Assembly (NCBI RefSeq): GCF_017833035.1
Contig: NZ_JAFIBM010000001.1
Span: 744,001-808,000 of the forward strand
Direction of reading: 5' to 3'
DNA length: 64,000 bases
DNA from: Frigoribacterium sp. PvP032
GTDB lineage: Bacteria > Actinomycetota > Actinomycetes > Actinomycetales > Microbacteriaceae
A program made the position numbers and the translations under genes. Below are positions 63,603 to 64,000 of this stretch, piece after piece (the stretch's first letter is position 1; every line of letters begins with the position of its first letter). Under the pieces are notes generated by a model. It was not told the DNA's origin. It searched no databases and saw nothing but the letters and a program-made list of their open reading frames with translations.

Positions 63603-63654
63603 CGCGAAGGCGACAAAGCGACGCGGGGCCCCGCGGAGGTTTGTCGCATTCGCG
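63603..63654. repeat. Intergenic palindrome, family E (52 nt)
   Basis: CGCGAAGGCGACAAA (63603-63617) pairs with TTTGTCGCATTCGCG (63640-63654), one mismatch. The interior holds the perfect palindrome CGCGGGGCCCCGCG (63622-63635). It lies in a convergent gap and is a likely bidirectional terminator. Confidence 0.85.
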
Positions 63655-63687
63655 TCGGGACAGCCCGGGGGCGCGGCCGCCAGCGCG

Positions 63688-63981
63688 TCAGCGGCCGTCG
63701 AACAGCTCGACGACCTGGCGCCGCACCGAGGCGCGGTCGGTGATCGGCGCGGGCCACGGCACGGTGAGCACGCCCTCGGCGCCGTCGGCGTCCGTGACCG
63801 ACCAGGTCGTCTCGAGCGCGTCGAAGCCGAGCATCAGCGCGGCCGTCGCCCCCGGGGCCCCGTGCCGCCGCACGATCACGACCCCGTCCGAGGCGTGGTC
63901 GTCGCGCATGTGCGCGAGGACCGCCTCCACGACGTCGTCGCCGAAGGGCAGCCGCCGGGCGTCGGCGTCGGCGCGGCTCAC
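63688..63981 (-). CDS. DUF2470 domain-containing protein
   Basis: A 97-residue protein consisting of one DUF2470 domain, with AVLAHMRDDHASDGVVIVRR (the M-x-DDH signature), LMLGFDALETTWSV and a C-terminal RRQVVELF helix. The same domain forms the C-terminus of HugZ-type heme-utilisation proteins, but the stand-alone form has no established function. GTG 63981 is the only start inside the window; a longer N-terminus beyond the edge is possible. Confidence 0.8.
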   Translation of the reverse strand: MSRADADARRLPFGDDVVEAVLAHMRDDHASDGVVIVRRHGAPGATAALMLGFDALETTWSVTDADGAEGVLTVPWPAPITDRASVRRQVVELFDGR

Positions 63982-64000
63982 GAGGCTGCTCCCGCCACGG

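Overview
The window is high-GC DNA from an actinobacterium, most likely a Microbacteriaceae member of the Frigoribacterium/Curtobacterium/Rathayibacter kind. The supporting signs are the GC-rich codon bias, many GTG starts, probable leaderless genes, Kdp and LCP proteins of actinobacterial type, and a LAXTG (sortase E type) surface protein. The genus is an inference. I see no phage, insertion sequence, rRNA or CRISPR array.

Layout. 1-2751: a TetR/WHG regulator (cut by the window edge) divergent from an MBL hydrolase, then a secreted GH6 cellulase. 3040-6324: a sugar isomerase/dehydrogenase pair and a PIG-V-like membrane mannosyltransferase. 6474-8648: an LCP cell-wall ligase and tRNA-Ser(GCT). 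8890-19209: a potassium block, kdpFABCDE with an extra 27-residue membrane ORF in front, followed by a KimA-like APC transporter. Both units carry the same 20-bp direct-repeat motif, a candidate KdpE site. 19325-29752: an AbiEi/DUF559-like gene flanked by matching palindromes, glycogen debranching enzyme glgX, a PabC-like lyase, a candidate structured RNA ahead of a HAD phosphatase, and housekeeping genes. 29911-33006: two secreted surface-protein genes, one with eight chaplin-like repeats and a LAFTG sorting signal. 33212-36421: a PAP2-DUF429-GNAT operon and tRNA-Arg(ACG). 37605-40781: an SDR/GntR/SMP-30 sugar-acid operon whose last gene is broken by a stop codon, divergent from a second SDR.

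40809-62376 is a large catabolic island that looks devoted to L-rhamnose. A LacI repressor, an ABC importer and a GH78 alpha-L-rhamnosidase would capture and split rhamnosides. A second LacI repressor with two identical operators (49174, 55701) controls an Rha-type importer and the enzymes: mutarotase, isomerase, kinase, a bifunctional aldolase/lactaldehyde dehydrogenase, and L-lactate dehydrogenase to reach pyruvate. The window closes with an ATP-grasp protein and a DUF2470 protein.

The most unusual signals are outside genes: five families of intergenic palindromes, three of them with two or three copies of constant length (57, 60 and 85 nt); a structured region at 24401-24724 with two hairpins showing almost the same loop; and a large excess of the octamer AGGAGGCG on both strands, even inside genes.
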